A stretch of 64,000 nucleotides of DNA from Syngnathus acus. Its lineage: Eukaryota > Chordata > Actinopteri > Syngnathiformes > Syngnathidae. The stretch is from positions 15,633,067-15,697,066 of the forward strand of contig NC_051087.1 of NCBI RefSeq assembly GCF_901709675.1, written 5' to 3'. Under the pieces are notes generated by a model that saw only the letters and a program-made list of their open reading frames with translations, was not told the origin of the DNA and ran no database searches. A program made the position numbers and the translations under genes. How positions within the stretch are numbered: position 1 is the first letter of the stretch; every line of letters starts with the position of its first letter. Below, one piece after another: positions 55,668-64,000 of the stretch.

Positions 55668-56386
55668 CAGAGTCAGAGTCAGAGTCAGCTTTATTGTCAA
55701 TTCCTTCATGCTAAGACACACAAAGAAACCGAAATACCGTTCCCCCTATCCCACGGTGACGAGACACAGTACACGATTAACACACAAGTAAAACAACGGG
55801 GAGAGAGTTCAGGACCCCAACAGCCTGGAGATCACAAACTTCGCCAGAGGCGAGCAGTGCTGGCATCCCACAACAGAGTCCCGGCACCATTCGTCACGGA
55901 TGTAGACGCACAGTCCACCTCCTCGCGATGTTCCCCCTCGTACAATTGCCCGGTCCGCCCGATAGCACGCCATCCGCTCCAGATGCACAGCAGCTACGCA
56001 CTGTCCGGTCCGCAGAACTCAGCAGGCATGTTGATGACCAGCGATCGAATGTTCGCCAGAAGAATGGAAGGCACGGCCGGGCGAGCTGGGTTGGCCGCCA
56101 GCCAGGCCCGGACACCCAACCGGGGGAGGAATAGCGGCGAGTCCGGCGACGCTCCAGGACGGAGCAGACCGAGCGCCTTTAATGTCCCCGCTTCAAAGTC
56201 CAGATCGCCACAAAACTCGCCTCCGCCGATGTCGAGCAGAACCAGCCCGCCGCACTTGTAGCACAACCCGGTACGACGAGACGAACACAAAAAACTGGCG
56301 GACAAACCCACATTAAACGACAAAACAAAACACCGTTCGGGACAGAGAGAGGCCGCTGCGTGTGCACGCGCCGCCATCTTACTTCC
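55668..56386 (-). mobile_element. internally deleted L2-type LINE
   Basis: Read on the minus strand it starts with ggaagtaagatggcggcgcg (5' UTR with an ATG). It runs into a frame with PSILLANIRSLVI, the usual start of an L2-type endonuclease, then jumps to the 3' UTR (ttgacaataaagctgactct...) with GACTCT repeats. The 3' end matches that at about 14950-15030. The whole RT is deleted. Confidence 0.75.
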
Positions 56387-56764
56387 GTGAGTCACGCCCT
56401 CTGCTGTCCGTTCACCTCTCCAGAATGCTGTTCCAGGTTGTAGAGAGCATGTAGGCTCCCTCGTCCCTGTTGATGGTCCTCGGGCCCCGCTTGCCTCCCT
56501 GATCCAACGCTGATGTTTGTTTTCTTCAGTGCGGATGACTCTGGCCTTTTCCCAGTCCATGATGTGGTTTTCTCTTTTACAGTGGTCGGTAATGGCTGAC
56601 TTGTAGTGTTCCTGTTCTGCTTGTAGTTTTATTGCTCTTGTTTGTCTTGTTGCTGTCTCCTTCTCACACTCCTTCTTGTGTTCTGTTTTTCTTGTGATGA
56701 AGTTCCTCCCTGTCTCCCCGATGTATGATTTATTGCCGCCACAAAAAACCGACACATCGGGAAA

Positions 56765-57232
56765 TTGGACAGACTCATCGCACAAAAGAAGGCACAACCG
56801 GACCACACACACATCAACGAAAAATGGATTCACAATATGTCACGCCACAAACTCACCCAGGCAGAACGCAGCATACTAGCAAAAGGACTCAACTACGCGA
56901 TCACACCCAAAAACATACCCCTCGATGATTTCATTTTAGCCACGGAGTTAGCATGCGCAAAAATACATAACCCAGGACAAAAAGCAGCACTACGCAATGA
57001 AGTTGCAGGTATATTAAAAACGGCTAAATCACCACCCAGTAATATTACAAAACAGGAAGCAAACGCAATGATCACACTAGCAAAAAATAAAGACTACAAT
57101 CCTCCGAGCGGACAAAGGCAGAACAACAGTAATTATGGACACGGACACTTACGAAGAATCAATGCAACAGTTACTACAGGACGACACCTACGAAGTAATA
57201 AAAAAAGACCCAACAGAAGACAAGAAAAATAA
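56765..57232 (+). pseudogene. Penelope RT polyprotein, N-terminal part
   Basis: The frame runs MDRLIAQKKAQPDHTHINEK, then KLTQAERSILAKGLNYAITP and NPGQKAALRNEVAGIL. This is the conserved N-terminal region of Penelope-like proteins before the RT fingers. True coding leaves this frame near 57120, where the next frame takes over (MDTDTYEESMQQLL). Confidence 0.8.
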
Positions 57233-57872
57233 ACTCAAAGCATTACTCAAACCACTACTCATTGAAAATAAAATAGACAAACAGGCATACAATCACCTAA
57301 TACCCACAGCAAACATCATCCCCAGAATCTATGGCACACCAAAAATCCATAAACCAGGTACACCTCTCCGCCCCATCGTAGACAGCATAGGGTCAGTCAC
57401 ATACAACCTTTCAAAAGCACTCACAGAAATAATAAAACCACTACTAGGACTCACCGATCAACACTGCAAAAACTCGAAACAACTCGCCACAGAACTCACA
57501 CACATAAAAGTACAGAAAGACGAAATGTTCATATCACACGACGTCATTTCACTCTTCACAAAAACACCCACACAGTCCACCATACACATAGTACATGACA
57601 GACTATCAGCAGACAGGACACTCAAGAAACGCACAAATCTAACAGCACAGGACATCACCCAATTACTTCATTTCATCGCCACCTCCACATCCTTCCAATA
57701 CAGAAACACAATCTACAGGCAAAAAGAGGGATTCCCCATGGGAGACCCTCTCTCTGCCATCATGTGCAATTTTTTTATGGAGGATTTAGAACAGAAGGCA
57801 CTCTTAACAGCCCCGGACACATACAAACCCACGCTATGGAGACGCTACGTCGATGACAGCTCAGTGGCCTAG
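57135..57872 (+). pseudogene. Penelope reverse transcriptase, cut after YVDD
   Basis: RT blocks visible are IPRIYGTPKIHKPGTPLRPI, SHDVISLFTKTPTQ, and the RQKEGFPMGDPLSAIMCNFF block. The catalytic YVDD is at 57846-57857. One residue after the second Asp the sequence enters a SINE and the frame ends SSVA. Penelope RTs prime at nicked or open DNA ends, and the thumb region continues beyond the SINE. Confidence 0.92.
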
Positions 57873-58169
57873 TGGTAGAGTGTCCGCCCTGAGACTGGAA
57901 GGTTGTGGGTTCAAACCCCGGCCGGGTCATACCAAAGACTATAAAAATGGGACCCATTGCCTCCCTGCTTGGCACTCAACATTAAGGGTTGGAATTGGGG
58001 GGTTAGATCACCAAATGATTCCCGAGCGCGGCGCCGCTGCTGCTCACTGCTCCCCTCTCCCCCAGGGGATGGATCAAAATCACACGGGGATGGGTCAAAT
58101 GCAGAGGACAAATTTCACCACACCCAGATGTGTGTGTGACGATCATTAGGACTTTAACTTTAACTTTCT
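57858..58169 (+). mobile_element. tRNA-derived SINE, full length
   Basis: The head carries an A-box-like tggcctagtggtagagtg and a B-box-like ggttcaaaccc, giving an internal RNA polymerase III promoter. The body is shared with 22763-23023, and the 3' end has tttaac repeats. It is not a functional tRNA gene, since it is only tRNA-related and continues into the SINE body. No clear target duplication is seen. Confidence 0.88.
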
Positions 58170-59130
58170 AGAAAAAACAAAAACGGGACATAGACAACAC
58201 CTCACAGACCATCTCAACACCATAGACACCACCGGTAACATCAAATTCACTCATGAAGAAGAAACAGATCGATCCATAGCCTTTCTAGACATCAACATAC
58301 ACCACACAGACAACGGAGACATAAAAACAAAAGTACACAGAAAACCCCCACACACCGACCAATACCTCCTCTGGACATCAGAACATCCCACTATACATAA
58401 ACTGTCAGTAGTCAGAACACTATACGAACGCACAACAATAATCACGGATCCGGAGGACATAACACAGAAAGAAAAATACATACAACACGCACTCAAAAAA
58501 TGTCAGTATCCACAATGGGCAATAACCAAAGGTGCAGAACAGGTAAAAAACAAAAAATACAAAACACAGGGGGAAAGAAAGAAACAAACACGGAAACAAG
58601 AACCCAGCGGAATGGTGACGGTGCCGTATGTGAGAGGAATTACGGAACGCATCAAAAGAGCCATGAAAAAATACAACATAAGCACGCCTATCAAACCACA
58701 TACAATACTCCGTCAGATACTGGTCCACCCAAAAGACAGAGTCAACCCGGAAAATAAATGCAATTCTATATACGAGATTCCATGCAAATCATGCAATAAA
58801 TCATACATCGGGGAGACAGGGAGGAACTTCATCACAAGAAAAACAGAACACAAGAAGGAGTGTGAGAAGGAGACAGCAACAAGACAAACAAGAGCAATAA
58901 AACTACAAGCAGAACAGGAACACTACAAGTCAGCCATTACCGACCACTGTAAAAGAGAAAACCACATCATGGACTGGGAAAAGGCCAGAGTCATCCGCAC
59001 TGAAGAAAACAAACATCAGCGTTGGATCAGGGAGGCCATTGAGATCCGCAAGCGGGGCCCGAGGACCATCAACAGGGACGAGGGAGCCTACATGCTCTCT
59101 ACAACCTGGAACAGCATTCTGGAGAGGTGA
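58170..59130 (+). pseudogene. Penelope RT thumb and GIY-YIG endonuclease
   Basis: The frame is open from the SINE edge to the stop, starting LEKTKTGHRQHL. SIAFLDINI and HRKPPHTDQYL are the conserved post-palm segments. A basic linker (KNKKYKTQGERKKQTRKQ) precedes the GIY-YIG nuclease: IYEIPCKSCN then SYIGETGR at 58765-58830, with the Penelope-type Cys pair, ITRKTEHKKECE and ITDHCKRENH. The C-terminus is RGPRTINRDEGAYML. This nuclease makes the target cut. It has no start codon of its own because of the SINE. Confidence 0.92.
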
Positions 59131-59150
59131 ACGGACAGCAGAGGGCGTGA

Positions 59151-59178
59151 CTCACCTGTCAAATCTGACAGGTGAGCC
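59151..59178. repeat. ctcacctgtca hairpin
   Basis: The sequence actcacctgtca followed by tgacaggtgagc forms a stem of about 10 bp after the Penelope stop codon. It is also present in the short copy at about 12370-12395. Confidence 0.7.
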
Positions 59179-59231
59179 ACGCCTTCATCCATCAGCTGAT
59201 AAAGACGCGTCACAACCACATCAGTGACACT

Positions 59232-59265
59232 CTGATGAAGGCGGAAGAACCCGCCGAAACATGTC
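59232..59265 (+). ncRNA. hammerhead-ribozyme-like motif
   Basis: CTGATGA (59232-59238), a GGCGG...CCGCC helix II, GAAAC, ACATGT and GTC (59263-59265) are in order. It lies in the 3' non-coding end, where Penelope-like elements are known to carry hammerheads. Confidence 0.62.
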
Positions 59266-59349
59266 AGGTAATGCACCTAAAATAATTTGTTTGATATAAA
59301 AGAACCAGTGAAGTAAGTAAAAAGGAAAAACAAGATGAACTTAGTACAA

Positions 59350-59482
59350 TTGTTTTATTTATTTTGTCTCTCATAGTTGAAGTGTACCAATGATGAAAGT
59401 TACAGGCATCTCTCATCTTTTAAGTGGGAGAACTTGCACAATTGGTGGCTGAGTAAATACTTTTTTGCCCCACTTATATATT
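59350..59482 (+). mobile_element. Tc1 terminus, right of the Penelope insertion
   Basis: This continues the Tc1 end interrupted at 55518 and contains gtgggagaacttgcacaatt, ending ttttgccccact. It is the expected outer repeat of the Tc1 element that starts at about 55415. Confidence 0.82.
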
Positions 59483-59483
59483 C

Positions 59484-59690
59484 ATCCATTTTCTGTACCA
59501 CTTGTCTCCGTGGACATCCCGGGCGTGGAGCCTATCCCAGTAGTTATTGGGCAGTGGGCGGGGGACACCCTGAACCGGTTGCCAACCAATCGCAGGGCAC
59601 ACAGAGACGAACAACCATCTGCACTCGCACTCACACCTACAGGCAATTTGGAGTGCTCAATCAGCCTACCATGCATGTTTTTGGGATGTA
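59484..59690 (-). mobile_element. LINE/SINE-type 3' tail repeat, copy 2
   Basis: Same family as 717-1072, with shared blocks gggacaccctgaaccggttg and acacagagacgaacaacc. It is shorter and more diverged. Confidence 0.65.
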
Positions 59691-59866
59691 CATGTAAATG
59701 CACACTATGATGATAGTAGTCACACTATATTTTTTTTAAATAAAGGGAACAAAAGACACAATTGAAGAATATTACATTTGTTTATGGATTTTATTTTTCC
59801 TGTCATTTACTTACATTATTTTATACAAGTTTGGCCAGAAAAGTTTCAGAACTGGTGACTCTAAAG

Positions 59867-60219
59867 CAGTGGTTCTTAACCTGAGTTCGATGAACCCTAG
59901 GGATTCAGTGAGTCGGTCTCAGGGTTTCGGCAGAGCCTCCAATGCAGAGGTCCGAACACACCTGAATGTCATGTAAATTTGTGATGACGCATATCTGAAC
60001 TGGTCTCGGAAAGGCAACAGCAGAAGTCACACTGATTTACAGGTATGTAATTTGTTGTGAATTCATGCATTGTGTTGGTTTTGTTCTTTGAAAAACGTGA
60101 CGTTCATGCACGGCTCATTTTGTGCACCAGTAAAAAACATCTATGTCTTGAATTTGAAAAAAATATATATTTTTCACTTAAGAGGGGTTCGGTACCTCCA
60201 ACAAGGTTGAGAACCACTG
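59867..60219. mobile_element. hAT MITE
   Basis: The 353-bp element runs from cagtggttcttaacc to aggttgagaaccactg. Its exact 8-bp duplication, ctctaaag, lies at 59859-59866 and 60220-60227. The interior is the inverse of the relative at 30010-30399. Confidence 0.95.
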
Positions 60220-60227
60220 CTCTAAAG

Positions 60228-61756
60228 GCATATTTCAGACTGTTTCAATTGCAAACTGCAAATTTCCCCTCTTGATGTGGGTCAGATGATCATCATGTCC
60301 ACAAAGAGATATTTAGTGTGTAAGAATAGGCGGGAGTTGCAACAGGACAAGTTGTGGCTTCACCATGATGATGTGTCTGCTCCCAATGTCCTGACCAATG
60401 TCCTAATGTCCTTTTTCAAGCAACCTCCTTACTCATATACGACATATTGCAAAAATGTAAAAATAATTATGCTATTTGTACCCGTTTTGAACAGAGGAAC
60501 AAAGATGTGGTGTTTGATTAAAAAAATAAGTAATAGTGAAAGAGACAGTTTGCTAATACTGATAATTTTAATCATCACGGGAGGGGCGATTTGTCAAAGC
60601 TGTTTGATGTGTGAAAGCATGATTCGCACATTAGGGTTTTAAGATGTGGTTAAAGAAATTATACTGGTTTGGCCTTCAGTGATGGGGCCCTATTTGATAT
60701 CTTTTCATGGGGCCCAAAATCTCTGTTGGCGCCTCTGTACACACACCTCTGTGTCTAAGTGCCAGCTATTCCAAGCTGTGAGTTTATACTGTAAATGCTG
60801 CCATATGGAGACCAGGAAACATACAGATGACCTACAACACATGCACGCGCACACACATACACACACACACGCACACACACACACACGCACACACACACAC
60901 ATACACACACACAGACACACACATACAGATAGCATTTTTTAACAAAATATTTTTTTACGAAAGAATAAACTTTAATGATAAAATGTGTCTATACATTATG
61001 CAATATGTTTTTAATTAAATACACAGAGTTATGGAAACTCTAAACATAGTTTGGAGTACTCCTTGATGATCTCATAATTGCCTACACACACACGGCTGAT
61101 GCAATCCATTAATCATGATGCAGTTCAGGTTTTCCATAATGATAGCGGCTTACTACTACTGGTGATTGCTGTTGCTATAGTCAACCCTCAATATTCCACA
61201 ATAGTAATGATGATGAAGTGAATCAATTTGTGCTTGTGATGAAAAGGTTGGTGCTTTTTAGAAAGGCTGCACAACCCATTTCAAATACCAGGTTTTGTGA
61301 AAGATGAATCACTTCCGTACATCTATATGGACTACAACATGAACATTTAAGTTAAAATGCAAACTGCACGTAGGATGTATGCAGGCATTAATGTATTATG
61401 ATTTTACTGCAATGGTTTTAGTGTTAAAAGCATAATTATAAAATGACATACATAAATGGTTTGTATCATAGCTGGATGTCTGATGTTTGTAACAAACCAA
61501 TCCAAATCAAAATTAACACAGAATTCAATGGGTTTTAATGAACAAAGCCAAACACAAAAATTAACTATAAACTACATGTCCTACTTTTCAGCCCCAAAAA
61601 CATGTACGGGGGTAATTTTCAGAATTGTCCGGGATTTTGTTTGACTGCTTCACATGTACAGTACATTGTCAATAGAATTGCCACTCTGTTCCATTTCACT
61701 GTATTCCAGGTTTCACTGTAATCGTTCGCAAATAAGTCACGGCCTTCTCCTCAAAT
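60228..61756. other. intergenic, unassigned
   Basis: No gene is supported. A (CA)n microsatellite lies at about 60850-60930. The 121-codon plus-strand frame at 60277-60642 matches nothing I recognise and has no supporting signals. Confidence 0.4.
60846..60930. repeat. (CA)n microsatellite
   Basis: A CA-rich tract with GC and AT interruptions. Confidence 0.95.
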
Positions 61757-61758
61757 TA

Positions 61759-63269
61759 CCGTAATTTTCGGACTATAAGTCGCGGTTTTTTTCATAGTTT
61801 GGGTGGGGGGGCGACTTATAATAAGGAGCGACTTATATGTTTTTTTTCAAACATTTTCAAAAAAAAAAAAAAGTGAAACCGCGATAAACGAACCGCGATG
61901 TAGCAAGGGATTACTGTAATTTGAATTTCAAGTGACGTCAGCAGCGCGACGCGACGCAGCGCGACGCGGCGTGGCGCGGCGGTTGTTTACATAGAGGACA
62001 AAGATTGATCACGGGATGACGAAGATGACGAAGGGCCCCACGTACTACCGGCATCATTAGCGGCTTTGTTTCTAAGTGACACGGCGGACGAAGAGTTTGA
62101 AGGATTTAAGGATTTGGAGTGACACAGAAGGTTTAAAAAACTATTATGGCTTTTACCCACGCCCGGTCCTACTCTCCGGAGCTCTCTTTCACCTCCGTGG
62201 ATTGAAGTCGGGGGCCGGCGCTCGGCCGGGTGGCTGTCCAGGGATGGTGGATGGGGCTCGGACATGGCTTTTACGCACGCCCGGTCCTACTCTACCGAGC
62301 TCTCTTTCACCTCCGTGGATGGAAGTCGATGGCCGGCGCTCGGCCGGGTGGCTGTCCGGGGACGGTGGATGGGGCTCGGTCATGGGTTTTACGCACGCCC
62401 GGTCCTATTCTATGGAGCTCTCTTCCACTTCCGTGGCTGGAAGTCCACGCCGCCACACGCCTGGAAGTTTGTTTTGTTAAATAAAGAGCCGTTTACCAAA
62501 CCCACGTCTTTCCTTGAACTTTGTTAACACTACAATATAGTTATATAGTAGATCTGTGGAATAACGACGAGGCTGACGTCAGGGCGCACGCGCGGCGTTG
62601 TTGACGAAGGACGAGGAATTTGATCGATGGATTTAATGATTTAGAGTGCACAGATGGCTTGATAATACTATTGCTTATATAATAGTTATTTGATATCTAA
62701 TTTATATATGGTTATATGGGCCTGTGGAATATTTTGAAGTGCAAGCGCCGTCAGCTGCGCGCACCCATTGTTGACAAAGGACGATCGATGGATTTAATGA
62801 TTTGGAGTGACACAGATGGTTTGATAACATTATTGCTTATATAATAGTTATTAGATATATAATTTATATATCGTTATATGGGCCTGTGGAATATTTTGAA
62901 GTGCAAGCGCCGTCAGCGGCGCGCACGCATTGTTGACAAAGGACGATCGATGGATTTAATGAATTGGAGTGACACAGATGGTTTTATTAACGTGTTATTT
63001 ATGTAATAGTTTTTTGAATAACTCTGAATTCTACGTCAGGGCCGTTCTCAGCTCTTTGTTTGTGTTTATGTCACGTTAACATACCTATCGTTTATCCTGT
63101 TGTTGCTCGTTCATGACTGTTCTTGGTGTTGGATTTTGTCGAATAAATTGCCCCCCAAAATGCGACTTATACTCCGGAGCGACTTATATATGTTTTTTTT
63201 CACTTTTTTGGGCATTTTATGGCTGATGCGACTTGTACTCTGGAGCAACTTATAGTCCGAAAATTACGG
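61759..63269. mobile_element. pogo-derived non-autonomous element, copy 3
   Basis: The 1511-bp element has ends ccgtaattttcggactataa and inverse and TA at 61757-61758 and 63270-63271. The open acidic tail at 62009-62122 (LFLSDTADEEFEGF) is kept. Two GC-rich 'ggccggcgctcggccgggtgg'-type modules and three tail modules follow. It is intermediate in size between copies 1 and 2. Confidence 0.93.
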
Positions 63270-63271
63270 TA

Positions 63272-64000
63272 AGCCACCTTGCTGATTGGGTGTGTGCATG
63301 AGGAGGAAGTAGGGGAGTGCTTGCCAGCCGAAATGAAAATGCACGTTTACGGAGGAATTAGAAAAATGTTTGCGTGCTTTCGCCAGGGTCGTGAAGCCCT
63401 TTTTGTTTCAAATGCTGCACCGGTGGTCGTATTTCTTTTGTCTTCTTTTTCTACTTACTTACTTTTTTTTCTACGAAAAAACTAAAAAATTTTTAGTGTA
63501 CATATGTTTTTGCTAGTGTAAATATAGTCTTGTTCTCGTACATATGTTGTTGTTATTGTACATATGTTGTTTTGTGTTATTCACCAATAAATGCAATTGA
63601 TATACAGACACCTTGTCATTTAACCATGAGCATGATCTCTATTTTGCAACACCATTGTGTGCAATAATAACTAACCCAGATTATACCATTGGCCACAATG
63701 CAATGTGAGATTCCACTTAAGGTAAAAGATTTGCAAAGTAGAAAATCGACGACAACAACCCATAATTAGAACATAACGGCAGCAATTTGTCTCCTGTTTA
63801 TATCAATATATTTTCAATGTACAAATATGTTTTCAAATAATTGAACGTCTGGCTTTTCAAAACGTTTTGGGCAATGCATGGTCTCTCTTTCTTCTTCTTG
63901 GTCGTCCATCGGGGTCCGATAATGACGTTGTCTCTGTACTCAGCGATGACTGCGCATGTGGCTCCGCAGACCAAAGCTGGAAGCACATAAGCGCCCGCAG
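63272..64000. other. intergenic, nothing recognised
   Basis: No gene or element is supported up to the window end. Short plus- and minus-strand frames of about 65 codons look like chance. Confidence 0.45.

Larger units (their letters stand above)
55519..56738 (-). repeat. inverted 3' arm of the Penelope element
   Basis: This is the reverse complement of about 58792-59349, ending at ccgatgtatgatttattgc. It includes reversed coding sequence of the endonuclease C-terminus. The L2 derivative at 55668-56386 interrupts it. The same architecture appears in the short copy at 12226-12680. Confidence 0.9.
55519..59349 (+). mobile_element. Penelope-like retroelement (RT + GIY-YIG)
   Basis: The 3.83-kb element is flanked by a 15-bp duplication, ttgttttatttattt (55504-55518 and 59350-59364). 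Removing it rejoins a Tc1 terminus that continues to about 59480. It has an inverted copy of its own 3' end at the left, an RT region, a GIY-YIG endonuclease and hammerhead-like ends. A SINE and an internally deleted L2 LINE are nested within. The frame is broken at 57135-57232 and at the SINE. Confidence 0.92.

Noticed and set aside
57862-57935. A tRNA gene (A and B boxes present)
   Set aside because: It is the head of a SINE. The tRNA-like part runs straight into the SINE body, which is shared with 22763-23023.
60277-60642. 121-codon plus-strand ORF
   Set aside because: No motif, no splice or promoter support, and it is AT-rich. It is best explained by chance.

Overview
The window looks like nuclear DNA from a teleost fish, probably a percomorph. 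The evidence is one well-preserved vertebrate developmental gene, hand2, with fish-like sequence, and a dense mix of fish-type transposable elements: Tc1-like, Tigger/pogo, hAT, L2-type and APE-RT LINEs, a Penelope-like element, tRNA-derived SINEs and an LTR element. There are no bacterial operons, rRNA genes, tRNA genes or CRISPR arrays. The species cannot be named from the sequence alone.

The only host protein-coding gene I can support is hand2, on the minus strand, with exon 1 at 45183-45797 and exon 2 at 42177-42305. The 2877-bp intron has a GT donor and an AG acceptor, and the spliced product is 247 residues with an intact bHLH domain. A poly(A) signal at 41287-41292 suggests a 3' UTR of about 0.9 kb. 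From about 38.4 to 51.3 kb I recognise almost no transposons, only simple repeats and short tandem duplications. This contrasts sharply with both flanks and suggests a constrained regulatory domain.

Left flank, 1-38.4 kb: almost wall-to-wall transposons, many nested. Notable parts are a fold-back element with interlocked inverted repeats (5513-7857); a broken pogo/Tigger-type transposase (9557-12024) cut in frame by a 1190-bp TA-flanked element; an L2-type LINE interrupted by another LINE tail (13046-15035); a THAP-encoding DNA transposon interrupted by a hAT element (about 15400-17775); a 5'-truncated LINE with a 618-codon open reverse transcriptase frame (27926-29925); a four-level nest of DNA elements (30622-33191); and a young non-autonomous LTR element filled with 36-bp repeats (33976-35858).

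Right flank, 51.3-64 kb: an old inverted copy of the pogo-derived element, a Tc1 element with a damaged catalytic triad, a second Tc1 fold-back derivative, and a 3.8-kb Penelope-like element (55519-59349). The latter carries RT and GIY-YIG domains, an inverted terminal arm and hammerhead-ribozyme-like ends, and a SINE splits it directly after the catalytic YVDD motif.

Many insertions are proven within the window by exact target-site duplications (8 bp for hAT, TA for Tc1/pogo, 5 bp for the LTR element, 13-15 bp for the Penelope-like copies) or by restoration of an interrupted reading frame. Family names rest on motif recognition without database searches. Element boundaries with stated duplications are firm; the others are approximate.
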